Below, piece after piece: positions 49,516-62,103 of a stretch of DNA of 64,000 nt. The stretch is from Limanda limanda. Lineage: Eukaryota > Chordata > Actinopteri > Pleuronectiformes > Pleuronectidae. Position 1 is the first letter of the stretch, and the number at the start of each line of letters is the position of its first letter. The notes below the pieces were generated by a model, which searched no databases, was not told the DNA's origin, and saw only the letters and a program-made list of their open reading frames with translations. The position numbers and the translations under genes are program-made. The stretch covers positions 10,622,991 through 10,686,990 of the forward strand of contig NC_083646.1 in NCBI RefSeq assembly GCF_963576545.1. The letters are read 5' to 3'.

Positions 49516-52500
49516 CTGTGACTCATTTCCCCCGCTGTTGTTTGTGTGCAGGGCTTTTGAGGAAAAGCTGGAGATAAGCACACAAGATGTTATTCATTGC
49601 CAAAGGAAGGTGTGTGGGGGCCAAGAGGTGAAGAGGGTGTTAAAAAAGGCTTAACATGGAGGGTGGAGGAGAATGGAGGGAGATTGAGCTCTTTGTTATC
49701 ATTTGATGGGTTTACTGAGACTCTTTTCAAGACTAAAGCTGTAGAAATCTTAGGTAAACAAACAAATAAAGATCTGGGTTCAAGTTGTTAAAGACACTGG
49801 ATCATAAATTCTTTTGATCTTTCAAATTAAAGCCAAGTTCATGTTTCACGAGTTGCATGTGTCAACTTGTTCAACAATAGGCCAACCATCCTTTATGTTG
49901 TTTTATTGATTTTTTATGTTACTTTATTTGTAAAGCAACTAATAAACCGATGTCAAACATCGCAAAATTTCTATCCAAAGCTAGTTTGCAACACCTCTCA
50001 TTATTGATGGGCTTAAAAAAGACTAAACATACTAGGGAATAAAATAAGTAGACCATAAAACTCAGTGATAAGTATCAGAGCAGATTCAGGACAACATGAC
50101 TTATCACTCTTTAAAAACAGCTTCAAGTTTAAGATGTTTAAGATCCCGGTTTGTGTCAAGTTTGAGTTTTGTGGATGATCAGTTTCTCAAATTGAAAAGA
50201 TGGATGCTCAAGCGAGGCTTTAGGAGAGGTTTTGAGTTTTCCATAGATATTCTCTGCGTACCACTGGGTCACTCAGCACCTGAGGAGACTGGTCAGTGTT
50301 ATAAAAGCAAGCTTGATGAAACAATCGGAACTTGACATTTATTTTCTGTAAAATGTGGAAGTGGGGAAGACTTATTGGCTTCCTGTCCAAATCTATAAGT
50401 GCACAAGTATTCGTCATCACAAGAGGCCTGAGGAGCTCCAATCATCGAACCATTTGATATCCAAGGGAACTGTGAGAGCTGCAGGGGGACTCGAGACAAT
50501 TTCAGATGAGAGTGGGCGAGAGGCTGGGGACACCCTGTACAGGTCGCCATTGTATCACATGGTCAACATGTAGAGACAAACAACCATTCACATTTAGATT
50601 CTCTAACCTAACCCCAGTCTTCATGTCTTTGGACTGTGGCAGGGAAACAGGGACACACAAGTAGAACATGTGAACAGATTAGAACCGGGCACCTTCTTAC
50701 TGTGAGACCCACTGAACAACCGTGCCACTCCTTCAATCATCCAGTAACTCTTATACTATTTTATGTAACGTCTTGCTCTTTCTATAGATATCTGGATTTT
50801 GAATTAACAGCTGTCTTGTCTTTGAACATCTCCCAGCAGAGGAGGAGACTAACCCCAAAACCTGAGAACCACTGGCTTAGGATAAAAATGAGCAAATCCA
50901 AGTCAAAATCATAGTAAATGTGGCACAAAATTTGTGAAGAACTTTATAATAAATGTATGAGACATCAAACAAGCAGGATGGTAACAAACACACGGAATGT
51001 GAAATACCCCTAAAGTAAATTCTTTTGAAGGAGCAAAAGAATACAGGCAAGTCTAGACAAGGATTTGTTTAATAAATTATTAATAATTTAATGTTTTAGT
51101 AAGAGGTAAACCAGAGGAAGTAATAAGCAGTAATTTATGCAGCTAATATTTGCCTCAGTTCCTCTCTGGACCATCACATAGACCAAGTAAATACCAGGTG
51201 TGGCTCAGGTAACCAGACTGTCCATGTTGCATCTCTCAGACGATAACATTGACATGGACACTGATAGTTTCACATGGCTGCAGCTCCAGTTACACAGCTC
51301 CGCATGCCGCAGTGTGTCTCCAGGACAAGTGTGCGTTTGTTAGTTCCCATGAACCTGACATTACATCTTACAGATTTAGGTTACAGAGGAAAAATGTGTC
51401 TCTATTCTCAGGAAGCTTCTGTATCACAGTGAAATATTTCTCAATTTACTGCTGAGGCCATAGTGGAGAAAAGCTATTTCCACACTGCTCGGTCAAAGCT
51501 GACGCATATCCAGGGTCTGAGGCTACACAAGTGCAGTGTGGGATCACTGCTCTGACGTTCATGATCATATTGACACAGTTTGAGAAGTTAATCTCAAAGC
51601 AAAGACACTCGGGAGTCCACACACTGCAGCGAGGAGCTCTGCACCTCATACAACTATGTCAGACATCAAAGCTCTGACGCAAATGCTTTCATCGAGGTGT
51701 CGTTCCTGTTTGCAATCTGTCTCTCTATATCCCACAGTAACACAACTAAGAAACACAATTATACCTGGTTTGGAATGTTTAAGCCCATTTAAAGATGAAC
51801 AAATGCTCAATAATGACAGGTAGTTTTACAGCCTCAGCATAACAACAAATCAAATGCAACAGCAGAGTCCACAGATCCACAATGAAGCTTGAACAAGAAG
51901 GTGACTCACAGCGGTGAAGACTCACTGTCCTCCTGTACCTGCTCACACAAACCACATTCACTCCATATCAGGTAAAAACACAGACTCTACCTGGGCTTGT
52001 TTGGATCCATTTCGTTTCACACAGGCATCTTTGGTTTCTGTTCGCTCTCTCCCCCTCTCTCTCTCTCTCTCTTTACCTGGACGGGTCCCTCCCACTGCGG
52101 CTTTCACCTGCACCCCTTCCCTCTGCAACTGGCCCGACAAGAACAACTGGATTCTGCAGCCAACAAATCAGAGCTCAGGGCTGGTGAATGTGTCGCAGTT
52201 GAAAGTGCAGGGAGTTGACTGATCCCTTTTGTCGGGAGAGTTCTGTTGTTGTTTCCTGTACATCAGGGTTATTGACCACCCCTTGAGCAAACAGGAGGAA
52301 ATATTGTTTTTGTGAAGGAAAAAAACAAAAAAATCTTCTTATAACATAAGAGTAAGAAAGGGCATTGATATGAAAGTATGAGCATAGGGTGTTTGATAGG
52401 GAACAGAGTGAAAGTGGGAAGAAGTGAGTTATGAGGAAGAGGAGAATTTAATGTAGCTACCTTTCCAGGAGCTACATTTAAAGAACGTAGCTCCAAGACT

Positions 52501-52680
52501 TGGCAGAGGAATCAACAGGAAGTAAAATGCCCCTAAACATGTGGTAATGTTTAAGGCTTGGGGCAGGAATGAAGACTGGCAGTGAGCCTGAGGTTAAATA
52601 TAAGATTAGTGTACATCCTCATTGTGATGCACTGTCACCGTGTAAACAGCAGCCGCCCGAGGCCTCCACACAAACACGTC
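49516..52680. other. Intergenic between plekhg6 and tnfrsf1a
   Basis: No coding exon was recognised on either strand. The first part probably contains plekhg6 5' UTR and promoter (49516-50000). A CT-rich tract lies at 52046-52072. Short open frames here have no recognisable family features. Confidence 0.45.
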
Positions 52681-54121
52681 CAACTTAAAAAGATACATTT
52701 ATTCAAAGATCAGGTTTCAACATTGAACGATACATGTTCCCGTCTCATAAAGTGAAATACAAAAGTGCTTTGGAATGACAAGACTCTTATCCGAGAGAGC
52801 ATGACTGATTCATATCAGAATCTGCAGGCTGGAACTGGTCCTATAAAAGTTGCTTGGCTGAGACAGGCTGAGACAAGGTGTGTCCCGTTCTGTCCTACAG
52901 TCATGAATAATGCTTGTATAGTGGGGCTCAAAAGAATGATACTGGGACTGTGAAGCGTCTGAGAGACGCAGCAGAGGGATATATTTGACCCACTATAAGC
53001 AGGCACTAAAACATTACCAGTTAACATCATGGTACAGGGTAAATAGTGACAATTAAAATGTGTACTACCTGTAATTTTATGTCCAACATCGTTTCACAGG
53101 TTCTGATTCAGTGAGGTGCACATTTAAGTCATTCCTTGTTTACAGTTTGCGCTATAGCTTAGAGCAAAGCCACACATCAATGCATCAAAGAAGCTTAGAA
53201 AATAAAAAAGGTTAGCAACAATAACTTTATTGTGAGCGGCTACTTAAAATAAATCTGATTTGACCTGGCCTCGCCCATGGATCTGCCCCTGGACAGAGGG
53301 TCGGGAAAGTACTGGCGGTAAATAGCTTCCTAAGCTTTCGGCACCGTGTCACCTTGCAAAAGTGACTTTTGACATAAATGGAGTAACCTAATTGGCCAAC
53401 TCCTCAAATGGCACATAATAGTATTAAGGTCTGCTGTTCAATAAAAAGTTGATAAAGACACATGAAAAAATATGATTCGGTGCAAATTACATTATCGAAA
53501 GCGTTCTGTAAAAGTCACTAGTCTAGTCCTGAAGACTATTATTCCCTTATATCTCCAAAGACATTCACTGCAGTGATACTAATACAACACCACATCTTGG
53601 ACACCGTGTATAAAAAGATCTACATAGACACTTATAATATTATATTCTGTAATTACATTATATATTTGCTCTCTGACTGAATGAGTTTGAAAAGAAAAGC
53701 AAGAGAATGTTCACATTTGGAAGTGGCGTCATTCTTCTCAACTAACACTTGGAAAAAATAAGCCCTTTACCCAAAATGTGTATTCTTTAAACTTTAAAAA
53801 AACACACAAGTACACATACACATACATGCATTGCTGGAAGTTCATTACATATGGTTGAGTAGAGCTTATCAGCAGAAAAATCCTATGTTCAGTGGCTCCC
53901 TCCCCCCTGAACGCTTCCATCAGTCCCTCTCAGTAGTTTGGTCTTGTCTTCTCAGTGGGTGATGGGAACAAGAGGTAGATCCCTCAGTGATGCTGGTTGG
54001 CTTTGAAGTGAAACTGCTGCTTTGGTGGTAGCCCCATGTCTTTTTGCTTTGAGGCTGTCCGTGAGGCTGTCCCCAAAGAGAACAATACTTGGTTTCATAA
54101 GCTTTTGTTAGCGTCGGTGAA
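52681..54121 (-). other. tnfrsf1a: Probable 3' UTR of tnfrsf1a
   Basis: The minus strand carries AATAAA at 52698-52703 and no coding exon from there to the tnfrsf1a stop at 54122. A UTR of about 1.4 kb is inferred. Confidence 0.5.
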
Positions 54122-56836
54122 TTACTGAATGCTGAACTTTATCTCCAGCTCCTCGGCCACCCCTCCCAGGCGCATCGTCCTCAGTTTGTCCAACAACTCC
54201 TGCAACAAAGGCCAGTGCAGAATTCCACGTTGTCCCCCTCCATCTGCACGAGGCACTCTCTCAGCCCACAGCCGCAGCATCTGGTAGTGAGCCTCCCTGC
54301 AGGTCCGGTGATCCAGCTCTGCTTGTTCGATCTCTGTATCCCTCACACCCAGAGTACGCACCAGCTGCTTCACCTGCAGCGCCGAAACTAGATCCAACAC
54401 TGAGTAGATCAGGTCAGCGGCTGAAGACAGGGTAAAGAAGAGGGGAGGGGTGTGTTGAGAGGAAGCGATAAGAGTTAGTACAATAGTGCGCTGTATGTTT
54501 TGGTCAACACACTGGAGCATGCTGCTATGAACAGTATTAAATCCACTCACTCTCGATTTCCAGGGGGACACAGTCAGGCAGATTGGGTGGAAGCTGTTCA
54601 CTCCCAACAGGGCTGCTGCGAGTGACTTCGACGTCGCTGTTGACTGAGGATTCTTCACTACTGAGCAGGACCACCTATGACACAAGAGCAGATGAAAATG
54701 TGTTGAATATAAACCTTATTCCAGTGGTGAAAAGTGACCAGAGGCAGCTAGACCAGTTTACCTCGTAAGGCTCCGGAGAATCATCAGTCGGCTGGGAGGA
54801 CGGCTGGGAGGACCGCTGCTCCCACTTCTTCTTGGTGACCATGTGAGTGATGAGAGCGACCAGCACCAACAACACAAGAGCCCCAGCAACAACTCCAGCA
54901 ATTACGTATGTGAAAAATTCCTCTCCCTTGTCGCAAGCTTCATGGTGATACAAGGGACACGTAGGGAAAAAGGACACAGATGGATAATTGTTAAAAATAA
55001 TGTATATTTGGACAAGCAGCAGTAAATAGACAGATTGAATGTTGCATTTAAGTTTGTTACTGTGCAGCTGGAATTGGTTATTCCAATTTTAAAACTACCT
55101 AATAATACCAGATTTTGTGTCACGTACACTGCCAGTTGATTTTAACATATTCTGATGACTACGTTTTTTGCAATTAAGTAGAGCAGAATCATTGTGGTTA
55201 TATTATTTATTATAAGGTTACTTTATTCTTATACCAAAGCTTTGGTTACTCTGGAAACCAGTGTAATCATATCACGTATATTCATGTGTCATATGCTCAC
55301 ATTTTGGATTCACACTAGAACGTGAACAGAGATGTTGGCACTCACTGCTACAACTGTGGAGAGCAGAAAAAACGTGTCACAGCATTAAAGAGGAAGTAGG
55401 AGGTTCTCAAGAGGAAGTGATTAACACAGAGGCAGGGAAGTATTTTCAACACCAGATGAGAATGTTTTAACACTTAAGGTACAATGTTACAGCCACACTA
55501 CACAGGAAATTGGTGTAGAAATGAAAGAGAAATATTTCTTCATCTGTGACAGTTACTAAATGGCCACACTCACACTATGTGAACAAGCACGTAGCAAAGG
55601 ATTGGGGGATTTTTTTTTGGGATTTATCTTACATATATCTCCTCATTGGAAACAGGAGCCCAGGAGTCAATATAATGAACAACTGGACACTTGTCATTTT
55701 GTGTTACAATGTCAGTAGCCCAGTTTTTAACACCCAACTTCTCTCCTCTGGGAACAACGAATAGAAAAACTGAACAAAAGTCGGAAGTGCGCTGCAAGTT
55801 TCAATTCATCAAACCAGCTTCCCCATCTGACTCTAAATAACACATCACATGCCGCACGATGGGAACAGAGTGTGCACAAACAACAATGGTGTAGGCTCAC
55901 CTCTCGCAGGGTTCACACTTTCTTTTGACTCTGTAGAAGGTCTCCTTACACTCACAAACTGTGTTTGTCAGGTTTGTGCCTGTGCAAAACAATAATAATT
56001 AAATGATAACAATAATAATAATTTACTCAACAGTGATGTTTGTGTAACAGTCACGTGTCAACACTTACAGTTTTGCTTTTCCGTTTCACCAGGTCCACAT
56101 TGTGCACATTTGCGACACTCGTACGTTAATGAGTCGATGTAAAATCTGTAATAACCGTCATAACATTGACAAATAGTGTTTTGGTTTCTTGCACATTCTT
56201 TTAGAGTCTTTTCATTCTTTGTCCCTGTGAAAACAGAGTAAAGGTGGATTAAGAAAACCATCCATTGAAGCATTACTGGTAAATCCAAGAACTGAAACGA
56301 GTCAGAAAAAGGTAATGTTGCTTTACCTTTACAGACACTGCACGGTAGGCATGTGGGGGCGTAATGAATCTTATCCCTGTATTGCCCATGAGGACATGGA
56401 ACACATTTACTTCTGTGACCCGTAACATTACACTCCTCTACAAGCTTAGAACCTGAAAAATATAATGTCAAGACTTTGTCAAATCGATCTATAGCATTAG
56501 ACGTGTGATATCTCTGGTAATGACTACGCTACTGTGTGTCGTGTGTGTCTCTTTACCTGGAAAACATTTGTTGCAACAAATTCCCTTATTAGTGCGGTAG
56601 TCTCCATCGGGACACTTGTCCTCCGAAGGTTGAAAATATGCGGGAACGATCATGCACTGCAACAAAAATAGACAATGAAAGTCCAGAAGAAAAGTTTATT
56701 GTCCATGAGAGGATTGTTTTTCTCTTTTTGTTAATTCTATGAGGGAAGTACTTTGGGTTTTTCTCACCATGAGGAGCAGTATTGTGCCTACAGGGGCATT
56801 TTTATTCCTCCGTCCTCTGTGTCCAGCTTCTTCCAT
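54122..56836 (-). CDS. tnfrsf1a: TNF receptor 1 (death-domain receptor)
   Basis: Type I membrane receptor for TNF that signals through TRADD to NF-kB or cell death. Minus-strand exons: 56836-56768, 56656-56557, 56452-56327, 56224-56069, 55979-55901, 55353-55346 (8 nt), 54937-54762, 54674-54551, 54420-54122, closing exactly to 378 residues. Signal peptide about 1-30; Cys-rich domains about 38-178 (CPDGDYRTNKGICCNKCFPG, CVPCPHGQY, CQCYDGYY, CECKETFY); transmembrane helix about 190-212 (VIAGVVAGALVLLVLVALI); death domain about 285-370 (LVRTLGVRDTEIEQAELDH, CREAHYQMLRLWAER, LLQELLDKLRTMRLGGVAEEL). The 8-nt microexon is needed to keep frame. A noncoding first exon probably ends at a donor near 57458. 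tnfrsf1b is excluded by the death domain. Confidence 0.92.
55346..55353 (-). other. tnfrsf1a: 8-nt microexon of tnfrsf1a
   Basis: On the minus strand CTCTCCACAG|TTGTAGCA|GTGAGT gives an acceptor, eight exonic bases and a consensus donor. The upstream exon ends in phase 2 and the downstream membrane exon needs phase 1; eight bases bridge them exactly (reading Glu-Ser-Cys-Ser-Thr-Cys). Confidence 0.75.
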
Positions 56837-56929
56837 CTTACAGGTTTAACTCAATCCATGTGAGGCCACCTGCAAGGTACAGAAATCAGTAAAGTTCCTC
56901 TAACCGTGAGTGAAATACTAAACAATATA

Positions 56930-57735
56930 GTGCACTTCTTCTTCTTTCACTTCTGGGAAAAAACACAACTTAGTTAGACTCTTTATTCAATGCTTTAAAT
57001 GTCTTTAAATGTACAATTTAATCAAACTATATTCATCTTTAACAATGTTGTTTCTTGCAAAGTAAAGGTTGGCATAATATTTTTTACTGAACAAGACTCT
57101 GAGGGGCTGTCAGTCAGTTGTGCTGTGAAATCTCTTTACAAACACCGAAGCGACTGCCGAAAGAACGAGATTGCAAATAAAAGTGGTTGAAACAAAGTTG
57201 GAAGAGGTCCCAGTGGAATGGAAGTGTGTATCAAATGAAAATACTCAAGTAAAGTAGAGTACTTGACTAAAAGTATTTTTTTTAGGAGGAAAGTTCAGAA
57301 GCATTCTTTGCATCATTTACCGAGTAACAAATATACATTTTAATCAGAGCTTCATTTAATAAGCCCACACTTGATCACGTGATACAAACTACAACAGACA
57401 TAGTCTCCATGTCCCTCTTTGCATCTAACCAGACATTTACGGTTTATATTTACCTGTTTTAAGAGGTCCACCTTAAAGACTTTTGCTACAGGAGGTCATT
57501 TCGGGAGGTCGGGGCATTTGATTTGAGAAAACAAGCCTCCTTCCCAGTTTATAACCAGTATGCGAGTAAACTTGAGTAATCATTTTGAGGTGGAGACTGA
57601 AGTTTCGCTGGTGGTTTCCTGAGCACATGAGCAGATGAAACGAAACTACAAGGAACAATTTCTTATTAAGCTGAATCATGTATTGATGCAACCACCTCTT
57701 AGCTGAAATATACCTCAAACTGAGATTTCTATACT
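56930..57735. repeat. Inverted repeat arm 1 (tnfrsf1a 5' flank)
   Basis: This arm is highly similar to the reverse complement of 58838-59586, with a few indels (for example about 45 extra bases near 57668-57710 in this arm). It covers the probable noncoding first exon of tnfrsf1a (ending AAAACAG at a GTAAAT donor near 57453-57458) and upstream DNA. Confidence 0.88.
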
Positions 57736-57824
57736 CTGCTCAATGTTTTGTTTAGAGTGTTTATATTATTTCCATTTCCTTCCATACTTTTATTCTTCCT
57801 TGCGTTTATATTGAATGTTTACAT

Positions 57825-58170
57825 ATGACTTCTACTGATGTGTATTTTGGACTGTCTTTATTGCTGATGCAGCACAGACATTTTCCCTACTGTGGGATTT
57901 ATAAAGGATTATCTTATCTTATCAGGTTTAACTCACTTAACTGTGCAAAATTCATTCCTCTATGTGGTATTTTATATCTTATATGTAATCTGTTACACTG
58001 TACATAAATCCCCAAACTGTATATATTCTGTTTACATTGTATACATTACTTCTATTCCATAGTATTGCATATTTACTTGTTACTATTTTACCAATGTCTA
58101 TTTTTTTAACTGTCCCCTTGAAACACGGTAAATTTCCCTGGTGTGGAACTAATAAAGGATTATCGTATCA
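57825..58170. repeat. Two LINE-like 3' tails
   Basis: The phrase TTTCCCTACTGTGGGATTTATAAAGGATTATCTTATC near 57882-57925 recurs as TTTCCCTGGTGTGGAACTAATAAAGGATTATCGTATC near 58133-58170. This kind of ATTATCTTATC end is common at the 3' ends of fish non-LTR retroelements. No ORF is present. Confidence 0.5.
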
Positions 58171-58314
58171 TAACATATAGTAATGTATCAAAAGTTATAG
58201 TAACGCATCATAACGTATTGTAACCTATCTTAACATATCATAACATATTGTAACGCATCGTATCATATTGTAACATATCATAACGGATTGTAACATATCA
58301 TAATGTATTATAAC
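58171..58314. repeat. TAACRTATCA minisatellite, left part
   Basis: Ten-base units such as TAACATATCA and TAACGTATTG form a degenerate array that continues at 59961-60129 and 60297-60325 after transposon insertions. Confidence 0.85.
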
Positions 58315-59960
58315 TAGGGCTGTCAAAATTAACGCGATAACTCATGAGAGGTCGTTCAGGTGAAGCAGTCTGTCAGTGACTTTGTAGAAGGTCAGTGAAA
58401 CACAGAGTTTCTCTGGTCACAGCTGCTCAGTGATCAGCTGCATCATGATCAGAGCAGAAGCTGCAGTTGGTTTGTACCGAGCTGGACTTCCTGTGTCCTC
58501 CTCCCTTCTGCTCCCAATGGAACCAATAAACAAACGTCACTAGTTATCAGGACCTGGTCAGTACAGGAAGTCACTGAGTGTTTGTTTGATTCACTCCAGA
58601 GTTCACGAGTCTGCATTTAAACATCGTGAAAAATGACACACACGTGACCGGACGTTTGGAACGAACTATGAACGTGAACTTGTTCATTTCCATCTGCATG
58701 AACTGAAGTGTGAGCTGGCTCAACCCTGCTTCTGCAGATGGGCTCAGATTCAGATTTCACATTTAATTGTGCAAAGGTTTGGTTGTTTGATTTAAAAAAA
58801 GAAAAGAAAAAAGTTTTGTTCAACCATCCTATATTAATATAGAAATCTCAGTTTGTGGTATATTTATAATAATAAATTGTTCCTTGCAGTTTCGTTTCAT
58901 CTGCTCAGCGAAACTTCAGTCTCCACCTTAAAATGATAACTCAAGTTTACTCGCATACTGGTTATAAACTGGGAAGGAGGCTTATTTTCTCAAATCAAAT
59001 GCCCCCGACCTCCAGAAATGACCTCCTGTAGCAAAAGTCTTTAAGGTGGACCTCTTAAAACAGGTAAATATAAACCGTAAATGTCTGGTTAGATGCAAAG
59101 AGGGACATGGAGACTATGTCTGTTGTAGTTTGTTTCACGTGATCAAGTATGGGCTCATTAAATGAAGCTCTGATTAAAATGTATATTTGTTACTCGGTAA
59201 ATGATGCAAAGAATGCTTCTGAACTTTCCTCCTAAAAAAAATACTTTTAGTCAAGTACTCTACTTTACTTGAGTATTTTCATTTGATACACACTTCCATT
59301 CCACTGGGACCTCTTCCAACTTTGTTTCAACCACTTTTATTTGCAATCTCGTTCTTTCGGCAATCGCTTCGGTGTTTGTAAAGAGATTTCACAGCTCAAC
59401 TGAATGACAGCCCCTCAGAGCCTTGTTCAGTAAAAAACATTATGCCAACCTTTACTTTGCAAGAAACAACATTGTTAAAGATGAATTCAGTTTGATTAAA
59501 TTGTACATTTAAAGACATTTAAAGCATTGAATAAAGAGTCTAACTAAGCTGTGTGTTTTCCCAGAAGTGAAAGAAGAAGAAGTGTACTCAAAAAATTAAA
59601 AAGTCTGAGAAGCCCAAATTATTAAGGATAAAGATTCTTTGAGTTTGTTATAAAAAAAAGTTCTTAATAACATCATCCTATGTTTGCTCAGAGGCACAGC
59701 AAAGAGACAGCCATGTTGAATTATGGTGTTGTATGTTTTAGCTTGATTTTATTTAACTTTTCAATCTTAATAACTATCATTTGGACTAGTCATCAATAAA
59801 AAAAAACAATGTTGAATGTATAAATCCACCTTCTGTCTCACAGCAATATTCAGAGATAAGGGGGATTTTTCAGGGCATTTAGAAATGGTGATTAAACGTG
59901 ACTAATCACAGCTACCCTGTGAGTAATCTGATTACAATTTATAATCGTTTGACAGCCCTA
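58315..59960. mobile_element. DNA transposon with TAGGGCTGTCAAA ends carrying host DNA
   Basis: The 1646-bp segment begins TAGGGCTGTCAAAATTAACGCG and ends CGTTTGACAGCCCTA, giving 13-bp perfect terminal inverted repeats of a kind frequent in fish MITEs. Inside lies a ~750-bp inverted copy of the tnfrsf1a 5' flank (58838-59586), bounded by element-type DNA on both sides. A clean target duplication is not visible. It lies within the TAACGTATCA array. Confidence 0.7.
58838..59586. repeat. Inverted repeat arm 2 (copy of tnfrsf1a 5' flank)
   Basis: Reverse-complement copy of 56930-57735, lying 1.1 kb away inside a TAGGGCTGTCAAA transposon. It includes the AAAACAG|GTAAAT donor string, now on the plus strand near 59060. 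Confidence 0.88.
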
Positions 59961-60325
59961 ATTTGCAACGTATCATAACATATCATAATGTATTGTAACT
60001 TTTCATGACGTATTGTAACGTATCATAACATATCATAACGTAGTGTAACATATTGTAACGTATCATAACGTATCGTAAAGAATCGTGACGTATTGTAACG
60101 CATACTGTATTGTAACGCATCCTAACGTACAGGGCCGGGTCTAGACAGGCATGTATGAGGGGGCAGCCACAAATCTTGAGGGGGCATTGTGCTTTATTAT
60201 ATTATTATTATTATAAATTGGGATTTAGTTTGAGGGGGCACAACATTTATTTGAGGGGGCCAGGCCCCCTCTTGCCCCTGCCTAGACCCGGCCCTGCTAA
60301 CGTATCATATCATATCGTATCGGAT
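59961..60325. repeat. TAACRTATCA minisatellite, right part
   Basis: Same unit as 58171-58314, interrupted at 60130-60296 by a hAT-like MITE. Confidence 0.85.
60130..60296. mobile_element. Short hAT-like MITE
   Basis: 167 bp with inverted ends CAGGGCCGGGTCTAGACAGGC / GCCTAGACCCGGCCCTG and an exact 8-bp target duplication CTAACGTA (60122-60129 and 60297-60304), inserted in the minisatellite. The interior has repeated TGAGGGGGC. Confidence 0.88.
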
Positions 60326-60429
60326 TTTTTCTGATTAATTATTGCCTGACCTTTTAGGCTAAAACAAAAGCAGTGTCATTTAAGGTGGACTTGAAAACTC
60401 ACATTGAAACAACTTTACGGATGTGACTC

Positions 60430-60930
60430 TCTGGTCAAGTCAAAACAAATAGTTCGCGGAGGCTTCAGGGAATCCGACATGTTCCTGCCCCGCTTGTTTA
60501 GTTAGAAGTGAAGCTTTAGTTAGCTTCACTTCCCTGTAGCGTTAAGAGTCTCGTTAGAAGCAGAAAGTCTGGACAGATGTTATCAGACGAGGAGCGAACA
60601 CACACCAGTTGATCTGCTGTTCTGGTGTCGGTGGTTTCGCTTCAGCTGCACCGCAGCTCGCCCACAGACGAGATGAATCACACCGGCACACAAGAGGTGT
60701 TTTACGGCCACGTACCTGGACAAGCACCGGGGCTCCGAGCCTCCGGAAAGATCCACAAGTCCTCCACAAGTTCGAGCCGTAAAGTTATTTTTAAGGAAAG
60801 TTGTTCTTTTCGCCGGGAAGCAGAGAAACCGCGGAGAGAGAGAGAGAGACAGAACGACCCTCCGGGAGGAGAGAGAGAGGAGGACTCTGACGGGAAGTGG
60901 CTGAGTCACGAGACAGTTTCAAGGAATTGT
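60430..60930. other. GC-richer, promoter/first-exon-like segment of unknown gene
   Basis: CpG content is higher than nearby, with open frames on both strands (plus 60673 onward, MNHTGTQEVFYGHV; and minus 60583-60909). Neither shows a family I recognise, and both run into low-complexity or CA-repeat sequence. It may be the first exon and promoter of a neighbouring gene, or a repeat-derived open frame. Confidence 0.3.
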
Positions 60931-61226
60931 GTAATGAGCGCCTGGCAAGAAAGTCACCTGTCGGGGGCACACACACACACACTCACACAAAATACACTGT
61001 ACACATACACACACACAAAATACACTGTACACGCACACATACACACACATACACATAATACACTGTACACACACACATACACATAATACACTGCACACAC
61101 ACACTAACACACACACACATATTACACTGTACACACACAGACACACAAACATACTAACATACACTTAATACTCTGTACACACACAGATATGCTATTACAC
61201 ACAAACACAGATATACACTCACACAT

Positions 61227-61261
<35 letters not shown>

Positions 61262-61576
61262 CAAGGAATTGTGTAATGAGCGCCTGGCAAGAAAGTCACC
61301 TGTCGGGGGCACACACACACACACTCACACAAAATACACTGTACACATACAGACACACAAAATACACTGTACACGCACACATACACACACACATACACAC
61401 ACACATACACATAATACACTGTACACACACACACACACATACACACACACATACACATAATACACTGCACACACACACTAACACACACACACATATTACA
61501 CTGTACACACACAGACACACAAACATACTAACATACACTTAATACTCTGTACACACACAGATATACACTCACACAT

Positions 61577-61611
<35 letters not shown>

Positions 61612-61926
61612 CAAGGAATTGTGTAATGAGCGCCTGGCAAGAAAGTCACCTGTCGGGGGCACACACACACACACTCACACAAAATACACTGTACACATAC
61701 AGACACACAAAATACACTGTACACGCACACATACACACACACATACACACACACATACACATAATACACTGTACACACACACACACACATACACACACAC
61801 ATACACATAATACACTGCACACACACACTAACACACACACACATATTACACTGTACACACACAGACACACAAACATACGAACATACACTTAATACTCTGT
61901 ACACACACAGATATACACTCACACAT

Positions 61927-62005
<79 letters not shown>

Positions 62006-62035
62006 AACATAATACACTGTACACACTCACACACA
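60916..62035. repeat. ~345-bp tandem repeat made of unique DNA plus CA repeats
   Basis: The string TTTCAAGGAATTGTGTAATG starts at 60917, 61259 and 61609, so units are about 342 and 350 bp. Each unit has about 52 bp of non-repetitive sequence (through CACCTGTCGGGGGC) followed by CA-rich microsatellite with TACACTGTACAC words. It ends in about 75 bp of pure CA at 61931-62004. Confidence 0.92.
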
Positions 62036-62103
62036 GGTAGACTAACATACACACAGATATACTAACATATACATAAACACACACACACAACCAGTCCGAA
62101 GAG

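Noticed and set aside
60919..62052. CA/TG-repeat open frames (HTHTHT and VCVCVC proteins)
   Set aside because: Translations of dinucleotide repeats.
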